Of a stretch of 64,000 bases of DNA, positions 1 through 8,721 are shown one piece after another (position 1 is the first letter of the stretch; each line of letters begins with the position of its first letter). The position numbers and the translations under genes were made by a program. Below the pieces are notes generated by a model. That model worked only from the letters and a program-made list of their open reading frames with translations, had not been told where the DNA came from and made no database searches. Source of the DNA: an uncultured Clostridia bacterium (GTDB lineage Bacteria > Bacillota > Clostridia > TANB77 > CAG-508); contig CANRNC010000006.1 of the NCBI GenBank assembly GCA_947631915.1, positions 1-64,000 of the forward strand, read 5' to 3'.

Positions 1-332
1 TTCATTGTACTAACTGCATTTAATGTTCTTGGAAAACCTATAAAAGGTGCTAACTGATAAATAGTTTCTCTTATTTCAATAGGCGTAGCTCCTACATTTA
101 ATGCTGCATTTATATGTGCTGATAATTGTGGTAAGGTTTGTAATACTGCTAAAATTGTTACTGTAATTAACTCTCTTTCCTTCATATCTATTTCATCACT
201 ACTATGAAATACATCTCCAAATATAAACCTTCTTAAAATTTCCATAAGTTCATGATCTATTTCTTTATTTGCATCTGGCAATTCTCCAAATAATTTGTTA
301 AAAACTTCTTTGCTTTCTTCAAAGCGATTCAT
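1..332 (-). CDS. Carboxymuconolactone decarboxylase family protein (3' end outside window)
   Basis: The 110 visible residues begin MNRFEESKEVFNKLFG and contain ELITVTILAVLQTLPQLSAHI followed by NVGATPIEIRETI, the helical core of the carboxymuconolactone decarboxylase/AhpD-like family. The C-terminus lies before base 1. Members act either on aromatic ring-cleavage products or as small oxidoreductases. No CxxC peroxidase motif is visible in this part, so an AhpD-type alkylhydroperoxidase role is not supported. GGAGG lies 8 nt before the ATG. The gene is led by a good sigma-A promoter bracketed by two identical-type operators, so it is probably a repressed, inducible gene. Substrate unknown. Confidence 0.8.
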   Translation of the reverse strand, partial: MNRFEESKEVFNKLFGELPDANKEIDHELMEILRRFIFGDVFHSSDEIDMKERELITVTILAVLQTLPQLSAHINAALNVGATPIEIRETIYQLAPFIGFPRTLNAVSTM

Positions 333-350
333 TTTTTATTCCTCCTTTTC

Positions 351-363
351 TGACACTTTGTCA
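351..363. promoter_or_regulatory. Operator-like palindrome, proximal copy
   Basis: TGACACTTTGTCA is an inverted repeat TGACA-N3-TGTCA. It lies just downstream of the -10 box, where a bound repressor would block initiation. Its centre is 33 bp, about three helical turns, from a second copy. Confidence 0.6.
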
Positions 364-368
364 GTGCA

Positions 369-397
369 ATAATATACCATTTCTGACACAATGTCAA
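369..397 (-). promoter_or_regulatory. Sigma-A promoter of the carboxymuconolactone decarboxylase gene
   Basis: On the minus strand TTGACA (392-397) and TATTAT (369-374) are separated by exactly 17 bp. The -35 box is part of the upstream operator palindrome. Confidence 0.75.
384..396. promoter_or_regulatory. Operator-like palindrome, distal copy overlapping the -35 box
   Basis: TGACACAATGTCA has the same TGACA-N3-TGTCA form as the copy at 351-363 and covers the -35 element. The regulator is not identified; TetR and MarR repressors use sites of this kind. Confidence 0.6.
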
Positions 398-462
398 CGC
401 ATATTTAAAAAATTTTTCATTTTTTTAATAACTTATGCTTCTGCATATCTATTTTCCAATAC

Positions 463-1032
463 TTATATAAATTTATTATTAACTCTTTTAAAATCCTTTT
501 TCACAGCAATTTTCTTTAATCTTCTATGATCATAGTCATCTAATAAATCAAGTGCTTTTGAATAATCTCCTATTACTTTTAATATTTCTTTTGCATCATT
601 TCCTTCTAATCTTTCATCTATTCTGTTTGCAATATCTATTAATTTAATTGTTTTTTCTAAATATTCTAATCTCTTTTGATTTACAGCATATCCTTTTAAC
701 ATATAATCTTTTAATATTTGGTTTGCCCATTGTCTAAAAATCACACCATTCTTTGATTTAACTCTATAGCCAACAGATATAATTACATCTAAATTGTATA
801 ATTTAGACTTTCTTCCTCCTGAACTTTTATCGGAAATTCCGATAGAAGTTTTTTCTTCTAGTTCTCCTTCTTTAAATATATTGTTAATATGCTCACTTAA
901 AGTAGATTGTTTAACATCGAAAAGTAGTGCCATTTGTGCTTGAGTTAACCAAACTGTTTCTTCTCTTAAGTTTACTTCTAATTTCACCCCTTGATTCTCA
1001 AATAAGACTATTTCATTCTTTTTTTCGTTCAT
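463..1032 (-). pseudogene. RhuM-family protein, C-terminally truncated
   Basis: The 189-residue product matches the N-terminal part of RhuM (virulence RhuM/COG3943-type) proteins: a DNA-binding-like segment (VWLTQAQMALLFDVKQSTLS), the charged TSIGISDKSSGGRKSKLYNLD stretch, and VISVGYRVKSKNGVIFRQWA. Full-length relatives are, from memory, about 330-350 residues and carry a second C-terminal domain. Here the frame stops soon after DLLDDYDHRRLKK and only about 130 bp remain before the next gene, so the second half is gone. It has a usable AAAGGA site 9 nt before the ATG, so a short protein may still be made. Call: remnant or naturally short form; function unknown. Confidence 0.6.
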
Positions 1033-1234
1033 AATATCATATCCTTTATAATATTTAGTTCTTATTTCATATATTTCTATTCTTTAAATTACAATCATTA
1101 TAGTTTCGAACTATTGTTTGTATTTTATATTCTTTTTATTTGTTTGTCAATAGTTTTTTGGTATTTCTCAAAAATTATTTTGGATGTTAATCAATCATAT
1201 GTCACAACTTTTTGAAATTAATCATAGATTTAAC

Positions 1235-1259
1235 GGGCGCATTGCAATGCGCCCCTACA
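1235..1259. repeat. Dispersed palindromic repeat, copy 1
   Basis: GGGCGCATTGCAATGCGCCC (1235-1254) is a perfect 20-bp palindrome followed by CTACA. It is the only notable structure in the 270-bp gap between the peroxiredoxin and RhuM genes; the rest of the gap is featureless AT-rich sequence. Confidence 0.8.
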
Positions 1260-1302
1260 GATAATTAATATTTTAATACTTACACAAACAATAATTTAGT
1301 TT

Positions 1303-1989
1303 TTAGCAACTTTTTTCTTTTGCTTCACAACTAGATGCATCTTTAAAACTTAAATACCAAGCCATACCATTCCTATCTTCTCTAATTTGCTCTTGTCTTT
1401 TTTGTAATTCATCAAAAGTTTTTGGAGATGATTGTATAACCGGATTACCTGGTGTCCAATTCAACGGTGTAGAAGCTTTACAATTATCAGATGTTTGTAA
1501 GGCTTCTATTGCTCTTATTATTTCTGCAATTGAACGTCCAACTTGCATTGGATATATTAATATTAGTCTTACTACTCCTTTATCATCTATTATAAAAACA
1601 TTTCTTACAGTTTCTGTTTTACTTACATCATTAGAAATCATACCATATTTCCTAGCAATTTCTCCATTTCTATCTGCAATTATTGGAAAAGGTATTAGTG
1701 TACCTGTTTTCTCATAAATGTCATTTAACCATGCCAAGTGTGAAGGATTACTATCAACACTTAATCCTATTAATTTTGTATTCAAATTTTCAAAATATGT
1801 ATTAGCTTTTGCAAGTCCTATAATTTCTGTTGTACATACTGGAGTAAAGTCTCCAGGATGTGAAAATAATACTATCCATTTTCCTCTATAATCTGTAAGT
1901 TTTATTGGTCCTTGGGTAGTTTCTGCTTCAAAGTCTGGAGCAAATTGACCTATTTTAACATTTCCGTTTACCATAATTTCATAATCCAT
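1303..1989 (-). CDS. Peroxiredoxin (AhpC/Prx6 type)
   Basis: A thiol peroxidase that reduces hydrogen peroxide and organic peroxides. The hallmark PxxxTxxC motif reads HPGDFTPVCTTE, with the peroxidatic cysteine near residue 52 of the chosen start and the conserved Arg in ETVRNVFIID. The long C-terminal arm (TPLNWTPGNPVI...WYLSFK) is that of the archaeal-like Prx6 group. A pair of cysteines in the last eight residues (SSCEAKEKSC) could serve as resolving thiols; archaeal relatives place theirs earlier, in the WYLSF region. The frame is open to an ATG at 2010, but that has no Shine-Dalgarno. The ATG at 1989 has AAAGGA 12 nt upstream, a spacing common in this window, so I prefer it (228 aa). 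A 31-bp palindrome lies directly upstream. Confidence 0.88.
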   Translation of the reverse strand: MDYEIMVNGNVKIGQFAPDFEAETTQGPIKLTDYRGKWIVLFSHPGDFTPVCTTEIIGLAKANTYFENLNTKLIGLSVDSNPSHLAWLNDIYEKTGTLIPFPIIADRNGEIARKYGMISNDVSKTETVRNVFIIDDKGVVRLILIYPMQVGRSIAEIIRAIEALQTSDNCKASTPLNWTPGNPVIQSSPKTFDELQKRQEQIREDRNGMAWYLSFKDASSCEAKEKSC

Positions 1990-2014
1990 AAAGCTCTTCA
2001 TTCCTTTCATAAAT

Positions 2015-2045
2015 AAATCTAGTGTACTATATGTACACTAGATTT
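2015..2045. promoter_or_regulatory. Perfect 13-bp inverted repeat before the peroxiredoxin gene
   Basis: Arms AAATCTAGTGTAC (2015-2027) and GTACACTAGATTT (2033-2045) pair perfectly around a TATAT centre. It lies between a possible -10 (TATTAT on the minus strand) and the start codon. It could be an operator for a redox regulator or a hairpin at the 5' end of the mRNA. A run of T follows on the plus strand, but no plus-strand gene ends here. Confidence 0.55.
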
Positions 2046-2168
2046 GATTATTTTTTTGTATATAATATGATGTTTAATATTTTTTGTTACTTATATTGCA
2101 TTATTTATTTCAATTAAGTTAATTTACTAATTTGTTCATTATATTATGAACTCTTCTTGTCTACCCAT

Positions 2169-2987
2169 TTAAACATATTTATTCAAGAAATCTACAACTC
2201 CATTTTCATCATTTGATAACGTTATATAATTTGCTAATTTTTTTAATTCTTCATCTGCATTTTTCATTGCCACTTTATATCCACATTTTTTGAACATAGT
2301 AATATCATTAATCCTATCCCCAAAACAAATCGCTTCTTCTTTTTTTATATTCATTTTTTCTAGAAACCTTCCAATTGCTACTCCTTTGTCTGTAAATTTA
2401 TTATTTATAAAAATATAATAAGGTTCCTTTGAATTTATATTTTTATTAATATATTCTCTACTATAATTGGCTATTTTTAAATTCTTATTTAATTTTATAT
2501 GTTCCTCGCAATTTTTCATATCGCTATAACTATTGCTATTCACTATAATCTGATAAATACTAATATTCTTTAACTCATTTATATCTTCTATTATAACCTT
2601 ATCTTTATACATATTACTACAAAACAACTTATTTCCATACTGTTTGGTTTGTCCATTCAGTACCAATTCCATGTTATTTTTATCACAATATTCCCAAATA
2701 TTCTTTATATCCAAAAAATCTATAACATTTTGATATAAATTTTGTTTAGTCTTATAATTATAAATCTGTGCTCCATTTGATGAAATTGCATAACTAGATG
2801 CAAAAGTTTCAGTACTATATTTACATACATCATTATTGCTTCTTCCTGAACATAGAACTACATAAATACCCCTATCAGTCACCTTTTTTACAATATTTTT
2901 AGTATGTTTAGTTATTTGTTTATTACTATCTGTAAGTGTTCCATCAATATCTAAAAACACAGACTTTATATTCTTTAATTTGTCCAT
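2169..2987 (-). CDS. HAD-superfamily hydrolase, Cof type
   Basis: A 272-residue cytosolic phosphatase of the Cof/YidA (HAD IIB) group. Motif I is DIDGTL (nucleophile and acid/base Asp near residue 13), motif II is in LCSGR, and motif IV is FGDRINDITMF near residue 222. Between motifs II and III lies the alpha/beta cap of this subgroup. Such enzymes dephosphorylate sugar phosphates or cofactors such as FMN or PLP; the substrate cannot be read from sequence. Length is normal. GGAG precedes the ATG by about 7 nt. It stands between the peroxiredoxin and the truB end with no obvious functional link. Confidence 0.85.
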   Translation of the reverse strand: MDKLKNIKSVFLDIDGTLTDSNKQITKHTKNIVKKVTDRGIYVVLCSGRSNNDVCKYSTETFASSYAISSNGAQIYNYKTKQNLYQNVIDFLDIKNIWEYCDKNNMELVLNGQTKQYGNKLFCSNMYKDKVIIEDINELKNISIYQIIVNSNSYSDMKNCEEHIKLNKNLKIANYSREYINKNINSKEPYYIFINNKFTDKGVAIGRFLEKMNIKKEEAICFGDRINDITMFKKCGYKVAMKNADEELKKLANYITLSNDENGVVDFLNKYV

Positions 2988-3058
2988 TAAATTCTCCAGT
3001 TTTAATAAAATTTAAAAATATTTTAACATATTTACATTTATATTGCAAACTTTATTCA

Positions 3059-3931
3059 TTATAAGATAACATCTCTTTTTAATTTCTTATCTTTCACAGT
3101 TCCAGTACCTATAAAATTGCATTTATCATATATTCTATATATACCATCTTTATGGCAAATATCTAGTTTAACACCATTTAAAAATGATTTTATGGTTCTT
3201 CCATCTAATACAATTTTTTCTTTATCTTTTAGTATGTCTTCTACTTTTATTATATTTTTTTCTAGATACTCCTTATTATCTTTATTGCTTTTAAATTCCT
3301 CTATCTTTATAGAGTTATTTATATTAAACTGTCCAACTTGAATTCTATTAAGTTCTTTCATATATCCAATAGTACCTAATTTTTGTGCAATATCCTCACA
3401 TAGAGTTCTTATGTATGTTCCTTTGGAACATTCTACCCTAATTTCTATCTGATTGTTTTCACTATCAATGTTTTTTAACTTTAGACTATAAATTTCTATA
3501 TTTCTTGCAGGTACACTTACTTTTTGACCTTTTCTTGCATAGTCATATAACTTTTTTCCATCTATTTTTATAGCAGAATATATTGGAGGTATTTGAGTTT
3601 GTTTTCCTACAAAACATTGTAAAACATGATTAATATTTTCTTGTGTTAATATATTTATATCTACTTCATCTTCTTCTAAAACTTTACCTTCTCCATCTCC
3701 AGTCTCTGTCTTCTTTCCTAATTGCAATACCGCTTCATAAATCTTATCATGATTAATTAAATATTTAGATATTTTAGTTCCCTTACCTATTAAAATAGGT
3801 AATACTCCTGTAGCATTTGGATCCAGAGTACCAGTATGTCCAACTTTTTCATTTAAAGTGTGTTTTACAATTTGAACTACATCATTTGATGTATATTTCT
3901 TTTCTTTATTTATAATAATTATTCCATCCAT
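3059..3931 (-). CDS. truB: tRNA pseudouridine(55) synthase TruB
   Basis: Converts U55 in the T-psi-C loop of tRNAs to pseudouridine. The N-terminus MDGIIIINKEKKYTSNDVV and the catalytic block GHTGTLDPNATGVLPILIGKGTK (active Asp in LDP, about residue 38) are diagnostic. KGTYIRTLCEDIA and a small C-terminal PUA-like segment follow. At 290 residues it has family length. It is the last gene of the leftward rimP-to-truB operon; the usual following genes ribF and rpsO are absent. A dispersed palindrome fills the 77-bp gap to nrnA. Confidence 0.95.
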   Translation of the reverse strand: MDGIIIINKEKKYTSNDVVQIVKHTLNEKVGHTGTLDPNATGVLPILIGKGTKISKYLINHDKIYEAVLQLGKKTETGDGEGKVLEEDEVDINILTQENINHVLQCFVGKQTQIPPIYSAIKIDGKKLYDYARKGQKVSVPARNIEIYSLKLKNIDSENNQIEIRVECSKGTYIRTLCEDIAQKLGTIGYMKELNRIQVGQFNINNSIKIEEFKSNKDNKEYLEKNIIKVEDILKDKEKIVLDGRTIKSFLNGVKLDICHKDGIYRIYDKCNFIGTGTVKDKKLKRDVIL

Positions 3932-3969
3932 TCTATTTTTTCCTTTTTAGTATAGTAATTTTGTAAAAA

Positions 3970-3994
3970 GGGCACATTGTTATGTGCCCCTATA
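3970..3994. repeat. Dispersed palindromic repeat, copy 2
   Basis: GGGCACAT, loop TGTT, ATGTGCCC (3970-3989), then CCTAT. An 8-bp perfect stem between nrnA and truB, inside what should be one transcription unit. Confidence 0.75.
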
Positions 3995-4008
3995 TATTTA
4001 CACTATCT

Positions 4009-4962
4009 TTATTTTAAAAATGTTTTTACACGATTAATTATTTTTTCTTTAGCCTCTTCTAAACTCATATTCATAGTACATCCTGCTGCTTTTTCATGTC
4101 CTCCACCATTAAACATTATACATACATCAGCCACATTAACATAGTCTTTTGAGCGAAGAGATGCTTTAAAGCAATTTTCATCTAATTGCCTTAAAAATAT
4201 TGAAACTTCAACACCTTCAATATCTCTACCGAATTCAACTAACCCTTCATGATCTCCTTCTTCGGCATTAACCTCTTCAATATCTTGAGTTGTTATATAT
4301 GTAAAAGTTATTTTACCATCTTCTAAAAATTCCATTCTATCAATAATTTTTTTAGTAAGTAAAAAATTAGATTTTGTCTTAACTTGTAGTACTCTTTTAT
4401 ATGTATCTGAGACATTAACTCCCTTTCTTAATAAATCTGCTACAAATTCAAATGTTTCTGTTGTTACGCCTTCATATTTGAATCCTCCTGTATCAGTTAT
4501 TATCCCTGTTAATATACAAGTTCCAATTTCTTTATCTATTTCAATTCCTAATTTTCCTAATACTACTATTAAAATTTGTGCACATGCAGGAGCAACAGGA
4601 TCTACATAGTTATAATCTGCAAACATTTTATTACTTCCGTGATGGTCTATGCAGATTGTTACTCTTGCGTTTTCAAAACATGGTTCATAACCCTTTAGTC
4701 TTTTCGTATCTGTACAATCTAAAGCTATACCTAAATCATAATTAATATCTTTACCTTCTTTTTTTATTTCGCTAGCTCCTGGTAAAAAATTAAATGACCT
4801 TGAATATGTTGGTATAACGATATCTACATCTTTTCCCATTGTTTTTAGTGCTAAATACATTGCCAAACTACTTCCAATAGCATCTCCATCTGGTGTCTCA
4901 TGTGTTTCAATTATTATTGTATTAGCTTTTTCTATTTCATTTTTTATATCATCTAATGTCAT
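4009..4962 (-). CDS. nrnA: DHH-family nanoRNase / pAp phosphatase NrnA
   Basis: A DHH/DHHA1 phosphoesterase that degrades short oligoribonucleotides and, in NrnA, dephosphorylates 3'-phosphoadenosine 5'-phosphate. Visible motifs are ETHETPDGDAIGSS (metal ligands near residue 20), CIDHHGSN (the DHH signature) and the DHHA1 substrate motif FNGGGHEKAAGC near the C-terminus. The frame is open to 5049, inside rbfA, but only the ATG at 4962 has a Shine-Dalgarno (GGAAGG, 9 nt), giving 317 residues, the usual size. It starts 26 bp after the rbfA stop, matching the rbfA-nrnA-truB order of many Firmicutes. Confidence 0.93.
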   Translation of the reverse strand: MTLDDIKNEIEKANTIIIETHETPDGDAIGSSLAMYLALKTMGKDVDIVIPTYSRSFNFLPGASEIKKEGKDINYDLGIALDCTDTKRLKGYEPCFENARVTICIDHHGSNKMFADYNYVDPVAPACAQILIVVLGKLGIEIDKEIGTCILTGIITDTGGFKYEGVTTETFEFVADLLRKGVNVSDTYKRVLQVKTKSNFLLTKKIIDRMEFLEDGKITFTYITTQDIEEVNAEEGDHEGLVEFGRDIEGVEVSIFLRQLDENCFKASLRSKDYVNVADVCIMFNGGGHEKAAGCTMNMSLEEAKEKIINRVKTFLK

Positions 4963-4987
4963 TTTATCATTCCTTCCCATTTCAAAT

Positions 4988-5338
4988 CTAATCTGGAAAA
5001 ATTTCTTTAAGGATCTTATCAATCCTTTCTCCATATTCCATTGAATCATCTAATACAAAGATAATTTCTGGAGTAATTCTCAAATTTATTCTTTTTGCTA
5101 CCTCTGATCTTACAAATCCTGATGACTTTTTCAATGTAGCTAAAGTTTCTTTCGTATTTTTTGAATTTAATATACTAACATATATTTGAGCATACTTTAA
5201 ATCCGGTGTAATCTTTGTTTTTGTTACACTTATCAAACCTGTTATATTTGGATTTTTTAGGTCATAATTTATTATATTACTAACTTCTTTTTTTAATTCC
5301 TCTTCTATACGCCCTAATCTATTTGAGTTTTTGTTCAT
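4988..5338 (-). CDS. rbfA: 30S ribosome-binding factor RbfA
   Basis: A 116-residue KH-fold assembly factor that binds the 30S subunit near the 5' end of 16S rRNA during maturation and cold adaptation. NRLGRIEEELKKEVSNII, ISVTKTKITPDLKYAQIYVSI and the basic ending LDDSMEYGERIDKIL are family hallmarks. GGAGGG precedes the ATG. It follows infB by 53 bp in the same operon. Confidence 0.95.
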   Translation of the reverse strand: MNKNSNRLGRIEEELKKEVSNIINYDLKNPNITGLISVTKTKITPDLKYAQIYVSILNSKNTKETLATLKKSSGFVRSEVAKRINLRITPEIIFVLDDSMEYGERIDKILKEIFPD

Positions 5339-5391
5339 ATATACTTAATCCCTCCTAAATCTTAAATTTAAGTTAGAAAGGATTATTTCAA

Positions 5392-8352
5392 CTATTTATC
5401 AGTTTTCTTACCTTTCTTAACCTCTTCCATAATAAATAATTCTAATATGTCTCCTTCTGTAATATCATTATAATTTTCAATCTGTAATCCACATTCATAT
5501 CCTTCTGTAACTTCTTTTACATCATCTTTGAATCTCTTTAATGATGCTAATTTTCCTTCATGTATTACTACATTATCTCTTATAACTCTGACACCGGCAT
5601 GACGTTCTACTTTTCCATTAGTTACATAGCAACCCGCTATTGAGCCTAAAGAACTTACCTTGAATACTTGACGAATTTCCGCATTTCCAATAACTTTTTC
5701 CTCAAATTTTGGATCTAACATTCCTGTCATAGCATCTTTTACATCTTCAATAGCATTATAAATTACTGAATATGTCTTTATTTCTATACCTTCTTTTTCT
5801 GCTGCAACTTTTGCTAGTGGTTCTGGTCTTACATTAAATGCTATAATAATAGCATTTGCAACTTTTGCTAATGTTACATCTGATTCCGTAACACCACCAA
5901 CATTAGCATGAATAACTTTTACTTTTACCTCTTCATTAGATAATTTTTCTAAACTTGATTGGACAGCTTCTACTGAACCTTGTAAATCTGCTTTTACAAT
6001 TAAATTTAATTCTTTAAGTTTTCCTCTTTCAATTTGGCTAAATAAATCATTCAATGATAATTTTGAAATTGAGTTTATAGATTTTTCTCTTGCCTGACGT
6101 TTTCTTTTTTCAATTAAATGTTTAGCTGTCTTTTCATCATCTACTTCGTAGAAAGTTTCTCCTGCCTCAGGTACTTCTGTTAATCCTAAAATTTCTACTG
6201 GTGTAGAAGGTCCTGCTTTCTTTACTTTCTTTCCGTGTTCATTTGTCATTGCTCTAACTCTACCAATTACAGAACCAACAACTATCATATCACCTGTATT
6301 CAATGTACCACGTTGTACAAGCATTGTAGCAACAGGTCCCCTCATTTTATCAAGTCTAGCTTCAATTACAACACCTTTAGATTGTTTATTAGGATTTGCT
6401 TTTAACTCTTGCATATCTGCAACTAATAATACCATTTCTAATAATCCATCTATATTTATTCTTTTCTTTGCAGAAATTTCAACAAAGACAGTATTTCCTC
6501 CCCATTCTTCTGGAACTAACTCATACTTCATTAATTCTTCTTTAACTTTTTGAGGATTAGCACCTTCAACATCAATTTTGTTGATTGCTACTATAATTGG
6601 AATTCCAGCTGATTTTGCATGATTTATAGCTTCTACAGTTTGAGGCATAACACCATCATTTGCAGCGACAACTAATATTGCAATATCTGTTACTTGGGCT
6701 CCTCTTGCTCTCATACCAGTAAATGCCTCATGTCCCGGTGTATCAAGGAAAGTTATCTCTCGGCCATTAACCTCTACTTTATAAGCACCTATCTTTTGAG
6801 TAATTCCTCCGGCTTCCCCTTCTATTACATTAGTTTGTCTGATTGCATCTAAAAGTGAAGTTTTACCATGATCTACGTGTCCCATTACTACTATAACTGG
6901 TGGACGTGTTACTAAATCTTCCTCTCTGTCTTCTGTATCATCAAATAATATTTCTTCATCTGTTACAACTTCTTTTTTATTTGCAGTTATTCCAAATTCT
7001 TGCGCTATTAAAAAAGCTGTATCAAAATCAATATCATTATTTATTGTTGCCATAATTCCATAATTTAATAACTTTTTAATAACATCTCCTGAAGTTTTTT
7101 TCATTTCAGTAGCTAAATCTTTTACTGTTATTGATTCTGGAATTGTTATCTCTGTTAGTTCAAAGATTTTTTGCTTTGTTCTTTCTTCTTCGACAATATT
7201 CTTCTTCTTATTCTTTTTATCTTTTCTCTTACTTAAGTCATAATAGTCAAGCATTCCGCCTTCTTGGTCATCAAACATATTAGATAATCTATTGGTTTGT
7301 TTTAAGTCCTTTAATTTTTCACTATCAAAACTTTCGTCAATACCATTTCTTCTTGATTTTACATTCTTTTTAGCTTTTGTTTCATCTGTTCTTACATTTT
7401 TTTGTTTATTTTGGTTTTTATTATACTCTCTTGTAATTTCCTTTTCACCAAAGTCAGCTTCCATAATGTTCTTTATATTCTTTTCAATACCTTTTTCATC
7501 AAGAGGTCTGTTTGATCTAAATCCATTAGTATTTCTATTGAAATTATTATTTCTATTAAAATTATTATTTTGATTTCTATTACCATTTCTATCAAAGTTT
7601 TTATTATTGTTAAAATTATTTCTGTTAAATCCGCTACTCTGTCCGTTTCTTTCTTGGTAATTATTATTTCTGTTAAATCCATTACTCTGATTTCTATTTC
7701 CCATATTGTTTCTCTCAAAATTTCTATTATTCTTATTTGAATACGTTTGATTGTTTGATCTATCAAAGTTTCTTTCATTATTAGTTGTTTTAGTTACAAT
7801 TACTTTATTTTCTTCAGAATTTGATTTTTCTTCACTAGGCTTTTCAACTGCAATTTCATCTTTTACTTCTGTCTGTTTAGGGGCTTCCGCTTTTTGTTTA
7901 ACTTCAGGTTCTTCCTTCTTCTTTTTAGTTAAACCAAAAAGTTCGCTTGCAGTCATTGGTTTTGTTGGTTTATTTCTATATACTATGTTATAATCTTTAT
8001 TTGTTCTTTCTACAACTTTTCCAACTTCTTTTTTATTCTTTTCAATGGAATGATTATTCTCTTTACTGTTTTCTTCTTCGTCTGTAATTATTACAGCTCT
8101 TCTTATAATTACAGGAGATTTCTCCTCTTGTTTCTTTTCTTGTATATTTGATTTTTTTTCTTTATCTTTTTCCATACCTTTACTATTCATTCCCCTATTA
8201 TTAAATTTATTTTTAATTTTTTCCATCATTTGCTCATCAATAGTGCTTAAATGGTTTTTGACATTTGCACCTAGTTGGTTTGCGATTGACACTATTTCTT
8301 TACTTGCTACTCCTAACTCTTTTGCTAATTCATGTATTTTTATTTTATCCAT
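5392..8352 (-). CDS. infB: Translation initiation factor IF-2
   Basis: The GTPase that places fMet-tRNA on the 30S subunit and promotes 50S joining. Order of parts: an IF2-N winged-like segment at the start ([21 protein letters not shown]), a long charged linker, a second IF2-N module ([22 protein letters not shown]), the G domain ([21 protein letters not shown]), then domains II-IV. About residues 180-290 are extremely rich in Asn, Arg and Phe (RNN/FNRNN repeats), an uncommon disordered insert. The ATG at 8352 has GGGGGTGA 8 nt upstream and overlaps the end of the L7Ae gene. An in-frame start at 8397 would lie well inside that gene, so I reject it. Length is 986 aa. Confidence 0.96.
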   Translation of the reverse strand: MDKIKIHELAKELGVASKEIVSIANQLGANVKNHLSTIDEQMMEKIKNKFNNRGMNSKGMEKDKEKKSNIQEKKQEEKSPVIIRRAVIITDEEENSKENNHSIEKNKKEVGKVVERTNKDYNIVYRNKPTKPMTASELFGLTKKKKEEPEVKQKAEAPKQTEVKDEIAVEKPSEEKSNSEENKVIVTKTTNNERNFDRSNNQTYSNKNNRNFERNNMGNRNQSNGFNRNNNYQERNGQSSGFNRNNFNNNKNFDRNGNRNQNNNFNRNNNFNRNTNGFRSNRPLDEKGIEKNIKNIMEADFGEKEITREYNKNQNKQKNVRTDETKAKKNVKSRRNGIDESFDSEKLKDLKQTNRLSNMFDDQEGGMLDYYDLSKRKDKKNKKKNIVEEERTKQKIFELTEITIPESITVKDLATEMKKTSGDVIKKLLNYGIMATINNDIDFDTAFLIAQEFGITANKKEVVTDEEILFDDTEDREEDLVTRPPVIVVMGHVDHGKTSLLDAIRQTNVIEGEAGGITQKIGAYKVEVNGREITFLDTPGHEAFTGMRARGAQVTDIAILVVAANDGVMPQTVEAINHAKSAGIPIIVAINKIDVEGANPQKVKEELMKYELVPEEWGGNTVFVEISAKKRINIDGLLEMVLLVADMQELKANPNKQSKGVVIEARLDKMRGPVATMLVQRGTLNTGDMIVVGSVIGRVRAMTNEHGKKVKKAGPSTPVEILGLTEVPEAGETFYEVDDEKTAKHLIEKRKRQAREKSINSISKLSLNDLFSQIERGKLKELNLIVKADLQGSVEAVQSSLEKLSNEEVKVKVIHANVGGVTESDVTLAKVANAIIIAFNVRPEPLAKVAAEKEGIEIKTYSVIYNAIEDVKDAMTGMLDPKFEEKVIGNAEIRQVFKVSSLGSIAGCYVTNGKVERHAGVRVIRDNVVIHEGKLASLKRFKDDVKEVTEGYECGLQIENYNDITEGDILELFIMEEVKKGKKTDK

Positions 8353-8698
8353 GTAGCAAATCACCCCCATTTTCTTTAATAAGTTTCTCAATTTCATTTG
8401 ACAAGCTCTTTGATTTGATACCTATTATTGCTTTATTACTCTTACCTATAGTTTTGCTTATCTCATCTATATTTCCAAATTCTAGAATTGTAACTCCATT
8501 CTTATCGCATATATATTTAATATTCTTTTTAGTCTTCTCCGATGCATTTTCTGCAACAATAACTAGACTTACCTTATTTCTTTGTATATCTTGTATTGTT
8601 GCATCTGTTCCACAAACTATCTTGCCTGCTTTAGCGGATATCCCTAACATACCTAATATTCGTTTAACTTGATATGAACTTTTATTCTCTATATTCAA
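8345..8698 (-). CDS. rplGA: L7Ae/L30e/S12e/Gadd45-family ribosomal protein (YlxQ-like)
   Basis: A 117-residue RNA-binding protein of the L7Ae fold, which recognises kink-turns; the B. subtilis counterpart is YlxQ in the same operon position. [38 protein letters not shown] and [23 protein letters not shown] fit the family. The start is TTG at 8698, with a G-rich Shine-Dalgarno 6 nt upstream. Its stop overlaps the infB start by 8 nt, so the two are translationally linked. The gene normally between nusA and this one (ylxR) is absent. Confidence 0.88.
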   Translation of the reverse strand: MNIENKSSYQVKRILGMLGISAKAGKIVCGTDATIQDIQRNKVSLVIVAENASEKTKKNIKYICDKNGVTILEFGNIDEISKTIGKSNKAIIGIKSKSLSNEIEKLIKENGGDLLHG

Positions 8699-8721
8699 AG
8701 ATTTTCCCCCTTGGAAATTTA

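Noticed and set aside
7473-7778. Second frame of 101 codons inside infB
   Set aside because: Shadow of the Asn-rich repeat region of infB, with no start signal of its own.
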